Part shown: positions 49,116 to 59,103 of the stretch, one piece after another
Layout: every line of letters starts with the position of its first letter
How positions within the stretch are numbered: the first letter of the stretch is position 1
Source: Chloroflexota bacterium
Lineage (GTDB): Bacteria > Chloroflexota > Anaerolineae > UBA1429
Length of the DNA stretch: 64,000 nt
Reading direction: 5' to 3'
Assembly (NCBI GenBank): GCA_012719135.1
Contig: JAAYAW010000060.1
Span: 1 to 64,000 of the forward strand
Notes under the pieces: generated by a model
Seen by the model: only the letters and a program-made list of their open reading frames with translations
What the model was told of the DNA's origin: nothing
The model's database searches: none
Translations under genes and position numbers: made by a program

Positions 49116-50657
49116 CTACTGCGCGTACTCGGTAGCTCTGAGCTCACGGATGACCGTTACCTTAATCCGACCCGGGTACTGTAGGCTCTCTTCGACCTTC
49201 CTCGCGATATCTTTGGATAGCCGCAAGGCAGCCAAGTCGTCCACCTGCTCCGGCTTGACCATGATCCGGATCTCCCGGCCTGCCTGGATCGCGTAGGAGG
49301 ACTCCACACCCTCAAACGAGTTGGCAACCTGCTCCAGCGCACGGATCCTCTTGATATAGTTCTCCAACGACTCACGTCGCGCCCCAGGACGCCCGGCCGA
49401 AATGGCATCGGCGACCTGAATCAGCATGGCCTCGATGGAACACTGCTCGATATCGCTGTGGTGAGCGCCGATGGCGTTGACGATCGGCTCCGGCATCCCG
49501 TACCGGCGCGCGATCTCCGCCCCGATCAGTGCATGCGGCCCGTCCACCTCATGGTCGACGGCTTTCCCCAGATCGTGCAGGAGCCCGGCGAGCTTGGCTT
49601 GCTGGACATCTGCGCCCAGCTCGGCCGCGATCAGCGCCGCGACCATGGCCGTCTCTGTCGAGTGCTTGAGCACGTTCTGGCCATAGCTGGTGCGGTAGTG
49701 CAGGCGCCCCAGGAGCCGGATGATCTCCGGCGGCAGGCCATGGATCCCGAGATCCAGCGCGGCCTCTTCGCCCTTTTCCCGTATCGTCTGATCGATCTCT
49801 TCCTGCGCCTTCTCAACCATCTTCTCGATGCGCCCGGGGTGGATGCGGCCATCGAGGATCAGCCGCTCGAGGGCCATGCGCGCCACCTCACGCCTCACCG
49901 GATCAAAGCTGGAGAGGATCACGGTATCGGGCGTATCGTCGATCACCAGATCGACCCCGGTGATGCCTTCCAGTGCCCTGATATTGCGGCCGCCACGCCC
50001 GATGATGCGTCCCTTCATTTCGTCGTTGGGCAGCTCCACCGCGGAAACCGTCGTTTCGGCAACCTGATCGGTGGCCACCCGCTGGATGGCGATCGTAACG
50101 ATCTCTCGTGCGCGCTCTTCTGCCTCTTCGTGCGCCTGCGCCTCCACCTCACGAATGATCCGTGCGGCGTCGATCCGGGCCTCCTCTTCCACTTCCTTCA
50201 GCAGCAGGTCCTTTGCCTGCTCCTGCGTGAGGCCAGAGATCCGCTCCATCTCTGCGATATGCTGCTGCCATGCCTGGTCCAGTTCGACCTGCCGCGCGTC
50301 AAGCCTCTGCTCGCGCTCTTTTAGCCTGGTATCGCGCACTTCCAGATTGTCGACACGCCTATCCAGGTTATCTCGCCTTTCCTGCAGCCGAGTCTCCTGG
50401 CGGGCGACCTCCTTGATACGCCGAGCCGATTCGTTCTCGGCCTCGTGCAGTATCGCCTGAGCCTTATCCCGTGCCTCGATCTGGATGGCCATCGCCTCCG
50501 TGCGCGCCTCGGCCAGAGCCGTGCGTGTCTCCTCCTGCAGTTGCAGGATGTTGCCGCCGATCGTCCTGTTCTTGAGATAGTATCCCACCGCAAACCCGGC
50601 CACTGTCCCGATCACCAGAAGAACAGGCCAGATGAACCACATTTCCCCTGTGAACAT
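49116..50657 (-). CDS. rny: Ribonuclease Y
   Basis: N-terminal TM, long coiled coil, KH motif [56 protein letters not shown]. Confidence 0.97.
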   Translation of the reverse strand: MFTGEMWFIWPVLLVIGTVAGFAVGYYLKNRTIGGNILQLQEETRTALAEARTEAMAIQIEARDKAQAILHEAENESARRIKEVARQETRLQERRDNLDRRVDNLEVRDTRLKEREQRLDARQVELDQAWQQHIAEMERISGLTQEQAKDLLLKEVEEEARIDAARIIREVEAQAHEEAEERAREIVTIAIQRVATDQVAETTVSAVELPNDEMKGRIIGRGGRNIRALEGITGVDLVIDDTPDTVILSSFDPVRREVARMALERLILDGRIHPGRIEKMVEKAQEEIDQTIREKGEEAALDLGIHGLPPEIIRLLGRLHYRTSYGQNVLKHSTETAMVAALIAAELGADVQQAKLAGLLHDLGKAVDHEVDGPHALIGAEIARRYGMPEPIVNAIGAHHSDIEQCSIEAMLIQVADAISAGRPGARRESLENYIKRIRALEQVANSFEGVESSYAIQAGREIRIMVKPEQVDDLAALRLSKDIARKVEESLQYPGRIKVTVIRELRATEYAQ

Positions 50658-50684
50658 CCTTGATATTCCTTTCCACCAACAACA

Positions 50685-51344
50685 TTAACGGACGGTGCCC
50701 TGCACCTCATCGGTTCCTGGCACCTGTCCTGCTCGCATCTCCTCCCATGCGCGCTCCGTGGCCTCTCTGGCTACACCATAAGGAAAGCCCCGGCGCTGCA
50801 GATACCCGATCAACCTTCTGGTAAAGACCTCGCGGTCATACCTCGCGTACCGCCTGGCAGCCCGTTCGGCCGCCCTGGCTGCGCTGGCCTGCTCGTCCAG
50901 GTCCTCCAGAGCAGCCTCGATCACTGGCGTCGCGATGCCCTTCTCCCGCAACTCAGCCCTGAGCGCCCAGGCCCCCTTCGGACGAAAGCTCTCCCGGTTG
51001 TCGACCCAAAAGTCGGCGAACGCCCGGTCATCGACCAGCCTCGCCCTCTTGAGCCGCTCCAGTACCTGATCGATCGCGTCAGATTCGAGAGCACGCTTTG
51101 CGAGATATCTCCGCATCTCATCCGTACTGCGCGGGCGATACGACAGATAGCCTAGGCAGCGCTCGTAGGCCTTCTCGACGACGTCAGCCGCTTGCAGCGC
51201 CGACACCTCTTCGGCGCTCAACTCCTGCCCCACGTGCAGCCGTGCGGCCAGGATGGCCTGCAGGCTGAAGGCGTACTCGCCATCGAGGTAGATGTTGAGC
51301 CGGCCCCGCTCCCGCTGTTGTGCTTTTATCGCCGTCAGCTTCAT
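50685..51344 (-). CDS. recX: Regulatory protein RecX
   Basis: CLGYLSYRPRSTDEMRRYLAKRALESDAIDQVLERLKRARLVDDRAFADFWVDNR; next to recA. Confidence 0.92.
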   Translation of the reverse strand: MKLTAIKAQQRERGRLNIYLDGEYAFSLQAILAARLHVGQELSAEEVSALQAADVVEKAYERCLGYLSYRPRSTDEMRRYLAKRALESDAIDQVLERLKRARLVDDRAFADFWVDNRESFRPKGAWALRAELREKGIATPVIEAALEDLDEQASAARAAERAARRYARYDREVFTRRLIGYLQRRGFPYGVAREATERAWEEMRAGQVPGTDEVQGTVR

Positions 51345-51600
51345 GATCGTTAGCCGGTAAACGAAAAGAGACTGCAGCCGCAGCTACAGTCCCATCACCT
51401 GTGCGTGCTCGCTTCACCCGCACTCGATCTTGGGTGAAAACGGATGGCCCACGCGCCGGGCCCAGTATGCCCTTCAACGCTTAGGCTCCCCGATACACAC
51501 TCCAGGCACAGACGAACACGATGAAAAGATGCTCCTACCCGGCTCAGCCGAAAACCCACATCGTCGTGAGGTGACTGCTGCGTTGTCCACGCGCCGGCCG

Positions 51601-51619
51601 AAAGGCGCCTGATGGCGCC
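51601..51619 (-). terminator. Possible recA terminator
   Basis: Minus strand GGCGCC-ATCA-GGCGCC-TTTC just downstream of recA stop. Confidence 0.4.
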
Positions 51620-51626
51620 ACCAGGA

Positions 51627-52676
51627 TTACTCTTCCACTTGTTCCGATGGGTCTGCCACGGTCTCGCTGTCGGTCATCTTCCTGGAAAGCAGGCCGATCT
51701 GCTGCCGGACCTGCTTCTCGATCTCGGCCGCAACCTCTGGGTTATCCCTCAGGTATTCCTTGGCATTCTCGCGGCCCTGTGCCATGCGTACGTCACCATA
51801 CGAGTAGTACGAGCCTCTCCTCTCGATGACTCCCGCCTCGACGGCGACATCCAGCATGCTACCTTCCTTGGAGATGCCGTGATCGAACATGATATCGAAC
51901 TCGGCCACACGGAAGGGGGGCGCCACCTTGTTCTTCTTGATCCGCGCACGCACCCGGTTGCCGACGACCTCACCTTTGTCCTTGATCGATTCTGCCCTTC
52001 GCATATCGACCCGGATCGCGGCATAGAACTTGAGCGCGTTTCCGCCGCTCGTCGTCTCGGGGTTTCCAAAGAGCACACCGATCTTCATGCGCAGCTGGTT
52101 GGTGAAAATGACAGCTGCGTTGCTGCGCTTGATGGCACCGGTGAGTTTGCGCAGCGCCTGGGACATCAACCTGGCCTGCAGGCCCATGTGAGCGTCGCCC
52201 ATCTCTCCTTCGATCTCCGCCTGCGGCACGAGGGCCGCGACGGAGTCGATTACCACGCAATCCACGGCGCCGCTACGCACAAGCGCCTCCGTGATCTCCA
52301 GCGCTTGCTCGCCCGTATCCGGCTGCGAGAGATAGAGCTCATCGAGATTGACGCCACAGCGCTCCGCATAGGCCGAATCCAGCGCGTGCTCTACGTCGAT
52401 AAAGGCCGCCGTACCGCCCTGGCGCTGACACTCGGCTATGATGTGCTGGCAGAGCGTCGTCTTCCCAGAGGACTCGGGACCATAGATCTCGGTGATGCGG
52501 CCTTTGGGTATGCCCCCCACTCCCAGAGCGATGTCCAGTGCCAGGCAGCCCGTCGGTATGACGTCGACCTCCAGCCCAGTGCCCTCGCCGAGGCGCATAA
52601 TCGCGCCTTCGCCGTAGCGCTTGCGGATCTGCGCCAGAGTGGTGTCCAGCGCCTTTTGCCTGCCGTCCTCCGTCAT
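51627..52676 (-). CDS. recA: Recombinase RecA
   Basis: [75 protein letters not shown]; no intein. Confidence 0.98.
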   Translation of the reverse strand: MTEDGRQKALDTTLAQIRKRYGEGAIMRLGEGTGLEVDVIPTGCLALDIALGVGGIPKGRITEIYGPESSGKTTLCQHIIAECQRQGGTAAFIDVEHALDSAYAERCGVNLDELYLSQPDTGEQALEITEALVRSGAVDCVVIDSVAALVPQAEIEGEMGDAHMGLQARLMSQALRKLTGAIKRSNAAVIFTNQLRMKIGVLFGNPETTSGGNALKFYAAIRVDMRRAESIKDKGEVVGNRVRARIKKNKVAPPFRVAEFDIMFDHGISKEGSMLDVAVEAGVIERRGSYYSYGDVRMAQGRENAKEYLRDNPEVAAEIEKQVRQQIGLLSRKMTDSETVADPSEQVEE

Positions 52677-52727
52677 CCTGCCCCCCTGGATCTGGCCCTC
52701 TACACGCATCCAGTGTACATTATACGA

Positions 52728-52750
52728 CAACGAAGCGCAAGTATTCGTTG
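52728..52750. promoter_or_regulatory. Inverted repeat just upstream of recA -10, candidate operator
   Basis: CAACGAA-GCGCAAGTA-TTCGTTG, next to minus-strand TATAAT at 52719-52724. Confidence 0.5.
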
Positions 52751-52786
52751 CCCCACGCTCTGCTCATGCTCTGAAAGGAGTTCGCC

Positions 52787-53758
52787 GTGAACGACCTGCC
52801 AAGAGTGTCCCTGGGACACTGGCCCACCCCGGTACATGAGCTGGCACGGCTGAGCCGCGCCTTCGGCGGACCTCGCGTCTTTATCAAGCGCGATGACCTT
52901 TCCGGCCTCGCGTTGGGGGGGAACAAGACGCGCAAGCTAGAGTTCCTGATGGCTGATGCCATCTCCCGCAACGCCACCACGGTGATCACCACCGGGGCGA
53001 TCCAGTCCAATCATGCCTGCCAAACAGCGGCCGCTGCCGCGCGGTGCGGGCTGAGGTGTATTCTGGCCCTTGCGCCCGGCGCCCCTGAGAGGGCGCAAGG
53101 CAATCTCTTTCTGGACAGGCTCTTTGGTGCTCAGATCCGCTGGACTGGGGATCGCGACCCGGCGCAGGTGATGGAGGAGTTGTGCGCTGAAGAGAGATCC
53201 GCCGGGCGCGTACCCTACGTGATCCCTTACGGAGGGTCGAACGCCGTGGGCGCGGCGGCGTACTTTTATGCGATGCGAGAGTTTGCACGGCAGGCTCGGG
53301 AGCTGGATCTCGAGTTTGCGGATGTGGTGGTGGCCTCGAGCTCTGGCGGCACACAGGCGGGCCTGATCGCCGGAGCAGCATCTCTCCACTTGAACACCAA
53401 CGTGCAGGGGATCGCAATCTCCGATCCGGCACCCGTACTGGCTGAGCGACTGCACACGCTGGCCAATCTTACTCTGCAGCACCTGAACATACGGGCCGAA
53501 GTGCCCCCGGACGCTGTCCTGGTGAACGACGCCTACCTGGGCGCCGGGTACGCCCGCGTGGGCTCGGCGGAGAGAGAGGCGATCGAGACGCTTGCCCGCC
53601 TGGAGGGTCTCGTCGTCGATCCCGTCTATACCGGGCGCGCCCTGGCCGGCCTCATCGGGATGGTCAAAGAGAGGCACTGGAAGGCGAGCGACTCTGTCCT
53701 CTTCTGGCACACAGGCGGTACTGGCGCTCTCTTTGCCTACACGGAAGAGCTGCTCTAG
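52787..53758 (+). CDS. PLP-dependent D-cysteine desulfhydrase / ACC deaminase family enzyme
   Basis: GGPRVFIKRDDLSGLALGGNKTRKLEFLMADA, TTGAIQSNHACQTAAAA, HTGGTGALFAY. Confidence 0.88.
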   Translation: MNDLPRVSLGHWPTPVHELARLSRAFGGPRVFIKRDDLSGLALGGNKTRKLEFLMADAISRNATTVITTGAIQSNHACQTAAAAARCGLRCILALAPGAPERAQGNLFLDRLFGAQIRWTGDRDPAQVMEELCAEERSAGRVPYVIPYGGSNAVGAAAYFYAMREFARQARELDLEFADVVVASSSGGTQAGLIAGAASLHLNTNVQGIAISDPAPVLAERLHTLANLTLQHLNIRAEVPPDAVLVNDAYLGAGYARVGSAEREAIETLARLEGLVVDPVYTGRALAGLIGMVKERHWKASDSVLFWHTGGTGALFAYTEELL

Positions 53759-54978
53759 CCCATCTGCTCGGCGTAAACGTCGAGGATCCGTCGCCCCGAT
53801 AGAGCCCAGTCATACTCCGCTTGCGCTCTCTCGCGCAGCCGCAGGCCGAGTTCCCCGCGCGCAGGCTCGTCCAGGGTCATCTCGATCCGGCTCGCCAGAT
53901 CCTGCCAGTCTCCTCGGGCGGCATACACGCCCAATTCGCCGAGGTACTCGTGACTCACGGGGACATCGTAGGCAATTGTGGGAAGCCCCATCGCCATATA
54001 GTTGAGCAGCTTGCCCGCGCCCTCCGTGGATGACATCTTGGGCGATACAGCCACGTCACCGAGCGATAGCAGATCCGGCGCCTGCTCGTAGAGCACCTTG
54101 CCGGGAAAGGTGCAGTGTGCCGCGACGCCCAGCTCGTCCGCCATGTGACGATAGTGCTCGACGTTCGGGAACCCGGCGATGAGGAAGTGCAGATCGTCGC
54201 GGTGCGCGCAAAGCGCCGCCGCCGCGCGCAGCAGGTGATCGGTCCCTTGGTATTCGGCGAGCAATCCCAGGTAGACGACGATCTTGCGCCCTCCCGGGAT
54301 GCCCATATCCTCCCGCAGCTTCTCCCATCTCTCGTCTCTCGGCCGCGGCGCAAACACCTCGGTGTTCACGCAGTCCGGGATGTAGGCAACCCGTTCTGGC
54401 TTGCACCCAAAGTCGCTGCATAGCAGGTCCGCATTCAGCGCCGTGCTGGTGAGTATCCGGGGCGCGCTCCGCACAATCATCTGCTCGAGGCGACGAAACA
54501 GCCTGTGCGCCGGCCCGCCGCGGCGGAGAAAATGATGGTCCACCATCTCTCCCGTCAGGCTGCCCTGCAGGTCGCATACCAGCGGCCGCGAGTAGAGCCG
54601 CGAGAGAACCAGGCCGATCAGTGCCCCCTCATGTATATGCCCGTGTACGATGTCCGGGCGTACCCGGTGCATGTTTCGAAGAGCGCTTAGCCCCAACAGC
54701 ACGTCCATGGCGATCTTGTGTCGCGACGAACCCACCTCATAGTCCACGCGCCAGGGCACCCCTCGGGACCGGCGTATGTCCAGGCCGTCCACATCCCGCC
54801 CCATCCTGTAGGTGCAGATCGTGACCTCGTGCCCAACTGATCTCAGGTAGCGGGCTTCTTCGAGGATGCGGACATGGCAGCCGTAATCGGCAAAGAAAGA
54901 GGTGGGCGCGATCATCAAGATCCGGAGCGGGCGCTCCGGCTTGTCAATCTCCGTCTGATCCTGCAACGTGCTCTGCAT
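53755..54978 (-). CDS. Glycosyltransferase family 4 (GT-B fold)
   Basis: LRILMIAPTSFFADYGCHVRILEEARYLRSVGHEVTI; KIVVYLGLLAEYQGTDHLLRAAA; SSTEGAGKLLNYMAMGLPTIAYD. Confidence 0.85.
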   Translation of the reverse strand: MQSTLQDQTEIDKPERPLRILMIAPTSFFADYGCHVRILEEARYLRSVGHEVTICTYRMGRDVDGLDIRRSRGVPWRVDYEVGSSRHKIAMDVLLGLSALRNMHRVRPDIVHGHIHEGALIGLVLSRLYSRPLVCDLQGSLTGEMVDHHFLRRGGPAHRLFRRLEQMIVRSAPRILTSTALNADLLCSDFGCKPERVAYIPDCVNTEVFAPRPRDERWEKLREDMGIPGGRKIVVYLGLLAEYQGTDHLLRAAAALCAHRDDLHFLIAGFPNVEHYRHMADELGVAAHCTFPGKVLYEQAPDLLSLGDVAVSPKMSSTEGAGKLLNYMAMGLPTIAYDVPVSHEYLGELGVYAARGDWQDLASRIEMTLDEPARGELGLRLRERAQAEYDWALSGRRILDVYAEQMG

Positions 54979-54994
54979 GGTCCAGGGAGTACTC

Positions 54995-55780
54995 CTATAC
55001 GACCCGGGCGCTCTGCCGCAGGCGCGAGCGCAGGCGAATGAGCTCGCGAAACGCGCGCAGGATGACCGCCGGCCTCGCCCCGGTCTGGCTGCCCGCCACC
55101 CTCGGATGGTGGCTCACGGGAAGCTCAACGACGCGGAACCCGGCCCGGCGAGCGCACACGAGAAACTCGGCACTAAACGTGGCCCCTCTGGATTCCACGG
55201 CGATCGTCTCGATGACCTCTCTCCGAAAGAGCTTGTAGGCGCAATCGACGTCGCGCGCAGTGTAGCCAAACAGCAGATTGACCAGCCAGCTCCAACCGTG
55301 CCCGAACACCCGCCGAAACCACGGGTCACTGCGAGATTTCCGGTAACCGATAACGAGGTCCGCCTCCGCGATCCTGGCGATAAACCCCGGCAACTCCTCA
55401 AAGGTGAACTGCAGATCGGAATCGGTAAAGAACACCAGGGCCTTGGTCGCCGCCCACACGCCATCATAGACGGCGGCGCCGTACCCCTGATTCACCTCAT
55501 GCCGGATCAAGCGCACCCCGGGGTCCTCGGCGGCAATCCGCGCGACCACGTCGGCGGTCCCATCGCGGCTGCCATCGTCCACAACGATGATCTCGAGATC
55601 ATCCACCAGGGGGCCCACCTGATCGCGCACCCGGTCGATCATCGCCCCGATGTTGTGTTCCTCGTTGTACGCCGGCAGGCTGACCGTCAGGCTCGCAGTC
55701 GTGGCCTTGCCCATGGATGCCCCCTTGTGCCGTTGCTTGTCATACCCGTCATGCGGTGATCCGGTCTCCGCCGCGCTCAA
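54995..55780 (-). CDS. Glycosyltransferase family 2
   Basis: SLPAYNEEHNIGAMIDRV, EIIVVDDGSRDGTADVV, VFFTDSDLQFTFEELPGF, DVDCAYKLFRREVIE. Confidence 0.9.
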   Translation of the reverse strand: MSAAETGSPHDGYDKQRHKGASMGKATTASLTVSLPAYNEEHNIGAMIDRVRDQVGPLVDDLEIIVVDDGSRDGTADVVARIAAEDPGVRLIRHEVNQGYGAAVYDGVWAATKALVFFTDSDLQFTFEELPGFIARIAEADLVIGYRKSRSDPWFRRVFGHGWSWLVNLLFGYTARDVDCAYKLFRREVIETIAVESRGATFSAEFLVCARRAGFRVVELPVSHHPRVAGSQTGARPAVILRAFRELIRLRSRLRQSARVV

Positions 55781-56301
55781 CTGGCGTCGTCGGCCGCCCG
55801 GATCAGCTTTAGCTCCTCGAGAAGCGTGTGATCTGGAAGCAGGTCCGGGGGAGTGTCATGCCAGCGGACCAATCCCACGACGCGAGGAGAACAGCCCGCC
55901 TCCTGACATAGCCGCGCGCCATGCTCGGCGTGGTGCATGAGCACGTGCAGCGGATAGGTCGGCCGGGCCGGATCCGGTGAAGGCACTCGCCCAAGCAGCC
56001 CAGCCGCGCGCAAAAGCACCGCCAGGGTGCGCCACCACAGGCCGAGCGGCGCCACTGTCTTGCCCACGTCGTGCAACAGGGCCGCCTCTTCCACCTCAGG
56101 CGACGGGTTCCCAAGCGCCCTGACGTGTGCCAGCACCCTCAGCGCATGGGCCTGATCTCCAGCGCTCAACCCCTCGAACAGTGCCCAGCTCTCGGCACTC
56201 AAGACCTCCCGCGCGGCTGCCGTGTTTACCCCTCCGCGCCGCAGTCTTGCGCCGAGGTGCGCAACCCCCTGCCAAATCCGGTAGCACCAGCGCTCCTTCA
56301 T
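55777..56301 (-). CDS. HD-domain protein
   Basis: EEAALLHDVGKTVAPLGLWWRTL...HHAEHGARLCQEAGCSPRVVGLVRWHD. Confidence 0.8.
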   Translation of the reverse strand: MKERWCYRIWQGVAHLGARLRRGGVNTAAAREVLSAESWALFEGLSAGDQAHALRVLAHVRALGNPSPEVEEAALLHDVGKTVAPLGLWWRTLAVLLRAAGLLGRVPSPDPARPTYPLHVLMHHAEHGARLCQEAGCSPRVVGLVRWHDTPPDLLPDHTLLEELKLIRAADDAS

Positions 56302-56358
56302 CGGGTGTTATGCGGGGTCGAACAGAGCGTGGCCAATCCCCGTGTGCCCATTTGGCAA

Positions 56359-57117
56359 CTAGTAGCCCATCAGCAACCCGAACAGTCCATAGGCGGGCGC
56401 CCCAACTAAGCGATCCAGCAGGCCAAACCCGGTGAGTTGCGTGATGAGTATCACACCAAACAACAGCATCCAGCCGTAACGATACAGCCCCTCCATAGCG
56501 CCCACCAGATCATTCGCCCAACGGCTGCGCACAAGAGAGAACAGCGCGATCAACACGGCGTAGCCATCCAGTGGCGGGAGAGGAAGCAGATTGAAGCAGG
56601 CGATCACCAGGTTCAACAGCACGAGATACTCGAGCACCAGCAGCGCGATCAGCGGAAGTCCGGACCATCCGCCGATCAGCCGGCTGAGAAGGGCAACAAC
56701 CGCCGCAAGCAGGATGTTCGCCGCTGGACCCACCAGCGAGACGATGCCATTTCCCACGCGAGGACCGTAGCGGAGACGGTATGGCGCCACGGGCACCGGC
56801 TTGCCCCAGCCGAGGCCAAACCCCGTGATCGTCGTGATGAGCATCATCACGCTTCCAAAAGGGTCCAGATGTGCCAGCGGATTGAGAGTGACTCGGCCCG
56901 CAACCGCGGCCGTATGATCGCCGAGCATCTTGGCTGCCCAGGCGTGGCTGCATTCGTGAACCGTGATGGCCGCGACGAGCGCCACAAGCATCACGAGAAT
57001 CCGCACAACGGAGCCCGTCTGCAGGAAGACCAGAGCAACAAGAATCAGCAGGACAAAGATCCAAAAGCCCTTATCCCGGCCAAATCGCCCCAGGTTGATC
57101 TTTCGCAGTGTTTCCAT
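56359..57117 (-). CDS. Site-2-protease family (M50) membrane metalloprotease
   Basis: AAITVHECSHAWAAKMLGD (HExxH-like HECSH), NLLPLPPLDGYAVL; multi-TM. Confidence 0.85.
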   Translation of the reverse strand: METLRKINLGRFGRDKGFWIFVLLILVALVFLQTGSVVRILVMLVALVAAITVHECSHAWAAKMLGDHTAAVAGRVTLNPLAHLDPFGSVMMLITTITGFGLGWGKPVPVAPYRLRYGPRVGNGIVSLVGPAANILLAAVVALLSRLIGGWSGLPLIALLVLEYLVLLNLVIACFNLLPLPPLDGYAVLIALFSLVRSRWANDLVGAMEGLYRYGWMLLFGVILITQLTGFGLLDRLVGAPAYGLFGLLMGY

Positions 57118-57124
57118 GCGTGCG

Positions 57125-57130
57125 ATTATA
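57125..57130 (-). promoter_or_regulatory. -10 element TATAAT 7 nt from the M50 protease ATG
   Basis: Minus strand TATAAT-CGCACGC-ATG; -35 poorly defined. Confidence 0.5.
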
Positions 57131-57209
57131 CCACATCGGCGCTGGGTGGCAGATCCGGATTCGTCAGGGTGAATGCAGCCTTCGACAGCCGCAGCCCGCC
57201 AGAGCCGTC

Positions 57210-57238
57210 TTGTGGGCTGCCAGCCCTCACGCTATAAT
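57210..57238 (+). promoter_or_regulatory. Possible promoter of the alkaline-phosphatase-superfamily gene
   Basis: TTGTGG (57210-57215) - 17 nt - TATAAT (57233-57238). Confidence 0.45.
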
Positions 57239-57324
57239 CGCAGCGTCGGGCGCAGGATTTCAGCCTTCTCCGAAACAAGAGCACCCTTCACCAACCGCTG
57301 AACACGCTCACCGACACCACCTCG

Positions 57325-59064
57325 ATGAAACAAGTCCTCCGAAGCCTGGCCAGAGCACTAGATCCAGTGCTGGAGCTGCTCGCCGCACTCCTCGGCACGT
57401 ACTACTCTGCCAAGTACGCACTGATCTCCCAACGGCTGGCCCGTCCCGCCGTCTCTGATGATGGGCGGCGTGGCTTTATCATCATCCAGATCGACGGGCT
57501 CTCCTATGATCACCTGCGCGCTGCGATGCAGGCTGGCTATGCGCCGCATCTTCGCCGGCTCGTTGAACGCCGCGAGATGCACCTGCATCCGTGGAAGCCC
57601 GGCATCCCGGGAACCACCCCTGCATCACAGGCTGGCATCATGTTCGGCGATAGCGATCCGATCCCGGCCTACCGCTGGTACGATAAAGAGACCGGGCAGG
57701 CCCACGTCTGCTCCGACCCGAGCGTTGCCCAGGCGATTCAGCAGGATCTTGCGAGCCGGAACCGCGGAATCCTCTCGGGCGGATCGAGCTACATGAACAT
57801 GTTCGATGGCGACGCCGCCCTGGCGCTGTACACCCTGGGCGCCTTTGGGCGCAGCCGCTTCTTTGAAGGCCTACGGGGGCTTGGCTTTCTCGTGCTGTTC
57901 GCACTCAACCCTTTCCGCAGCGCGTCACTGGCCGGGCTGGCGCTGTGGGAGTACCTGACTGATCTTTTCCAGCGCATAAGCGCCGCAATCCGCCGCTCAA
58001 CGCCCCGCCCTCTCAGCCGGATGTTCCCATTCCTGCGGGTGATGTCCAGCGTTGTCATGCGCGAGATTCAGACCTTTTCTGTCACGCTCGACCTCTTTCG
58101 CGGCGTCCCGGCGATCTACACCACCTATTATGGGTTTGACGAAGTCGCGCACCATTACGGGCCGCTCTCCAAGCCCGCCATGCGCGCTCTGCGCGCCATA
58201 GACAGCCGCGTCCGCACCATAGACCGGTTCCGCCGCATGGATCATGTCCGACCCTATGACCTATACGTGCTCTCAGACCATGGCATGACAGAAGATGTTC
58301 CCTTTGCTGCCGAGTATGGGCGGACGCTGGGCGAGGTGGTGCACGAACTGGTGGGCCGCAGCGCCGCCCTGCGTGAGATCTACTCGGCGCAGCAGCCAGC
58401 AAACCTTACCGCCGTCTATGTGCAGCAAGAGCTCGAAGCCATCGAAGCCGGCTTCAGCCCTCCCTTTTCACGCATACCACACTACCTGGCGAGCTATGTC
58501 GAACGCCACCTGCCCACCGATCTCGAGAGCGCCAGAGCAGAGCCTGCTGCTCCGAGCGATGTGGTGATCAGCAGTTCGGGATCGCTCTCGCACATCTATC
58601 TGTGCGCGCGCCCGGAGCAGCTGCAATTGAGCGATATCGGCGCACTCTACCCCATGCTGGTGAGCTCCATACTGTCTCACCCCGGGATATGGCTCGTGAT
58701 CGGCCGCGACAACGGGCGTACCGTGATTCTCTCCAAAGAGGGCGTACTATCCGTGGGTGATGACACTCACCTCGAAGGGCAAAACCCCTTGGACAAGATA
58801 GCCTACGGCGCGTGGGCACAGAGGCAGATCTCCCGCCTGGCATCCCTGCCGAACTCGGGAGACTTGATCCTCATCGGACGCTACGATCCAGAGACACAGC
58901 GGGTCTGTTGCTTTGAGAACCAGTGGGCCTGCCACGGAGGCCTGGGGGGGCCGCAGGATATGGCCCTGCTGATGACCGAGCCACACATCCTGTGGCCACT
59001 GGCTGCCGTTGAGCGGGCCTCCGGTATTTACCATCTCTTTACTCAGCAGTACGGCATGGCATGA
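57325..59064 (+). CDS. Alkaline phosphatase superfamily (type I phosphodiesterase-like) protein with hydrophobic segment
   Basis: FIIIQIDGLSYDHLRAAMQAGYAPHLRRLV; PGTTPASQAGIMFG; VLSDHGMTEDVPF; FLVLFALNPF hydrophobic stretch. Confidence 0.8.
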   Translation: MKQVLRSLARALDPVLELLAALLGTYYSAKYALISQRLARPAVSDDGRRGFIIIQIDGLSYDHLRAAMQAGYAPHLRRLVERREMHLHPWKPGIPGTTPASQAGIMFGDSDPIPAYRWYDKETGQAHVCSDPSVAQAIQQDLASRNRGILSGGSSYMNMFDGDAALALYTLGAFGRSRFFEGLRGLGFLVLFALNPFRSASLAGLALWEYLTDLFQRISAAIRRSTPRPLSRMFPFLRVMSSVVMREIQTFSVTLDLFRGVPAIYTTYYGFDEVAHHYGPLSKPAMRALRAIDSRVRTIDRFRRMDHVRPYDLYVLSDHGMTEDVPFAAEYGRTLGEVVHELVGRSAALREIYSAQQPANLTAVYVQQELEAIEAGFSPPFSRIPHYLASYVERHLPTDLESARAEPAAPSDVVISSSGSLSHIYLCARPEQLQLSDIGALYPMLVSSILSHPGIWLVIGRDNGRTVILSKEGVLSVGDDTHLEGQNPLDKIAYGAWAQRQISRLASLPNSGDLILIGRYDPETQRVCCFENQWACHGGLGGPQDMALLMTEPHILWPLAAVERASGIYHLFTQQYGMA

Positions 59065-59103
59065 TACAGTGCGCTGGAGAAGCACAGTGCATGATCCGTT
59101 GAT

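Noticed and set aside
51345-51626. Possible small gene or ncRNA between recX and recA
   Set aside because: Only short ORFs without Shine-Dalgarno and no convincing structure beyond a weak recA terminator.
57325-59064. Possible sulfatase partner for the radical SAM maturase
   Set aside because: No CxPxR/SxPxR formylglycine motif; nucleophile region is TTPASQAG as in type I phosphodiesterases.
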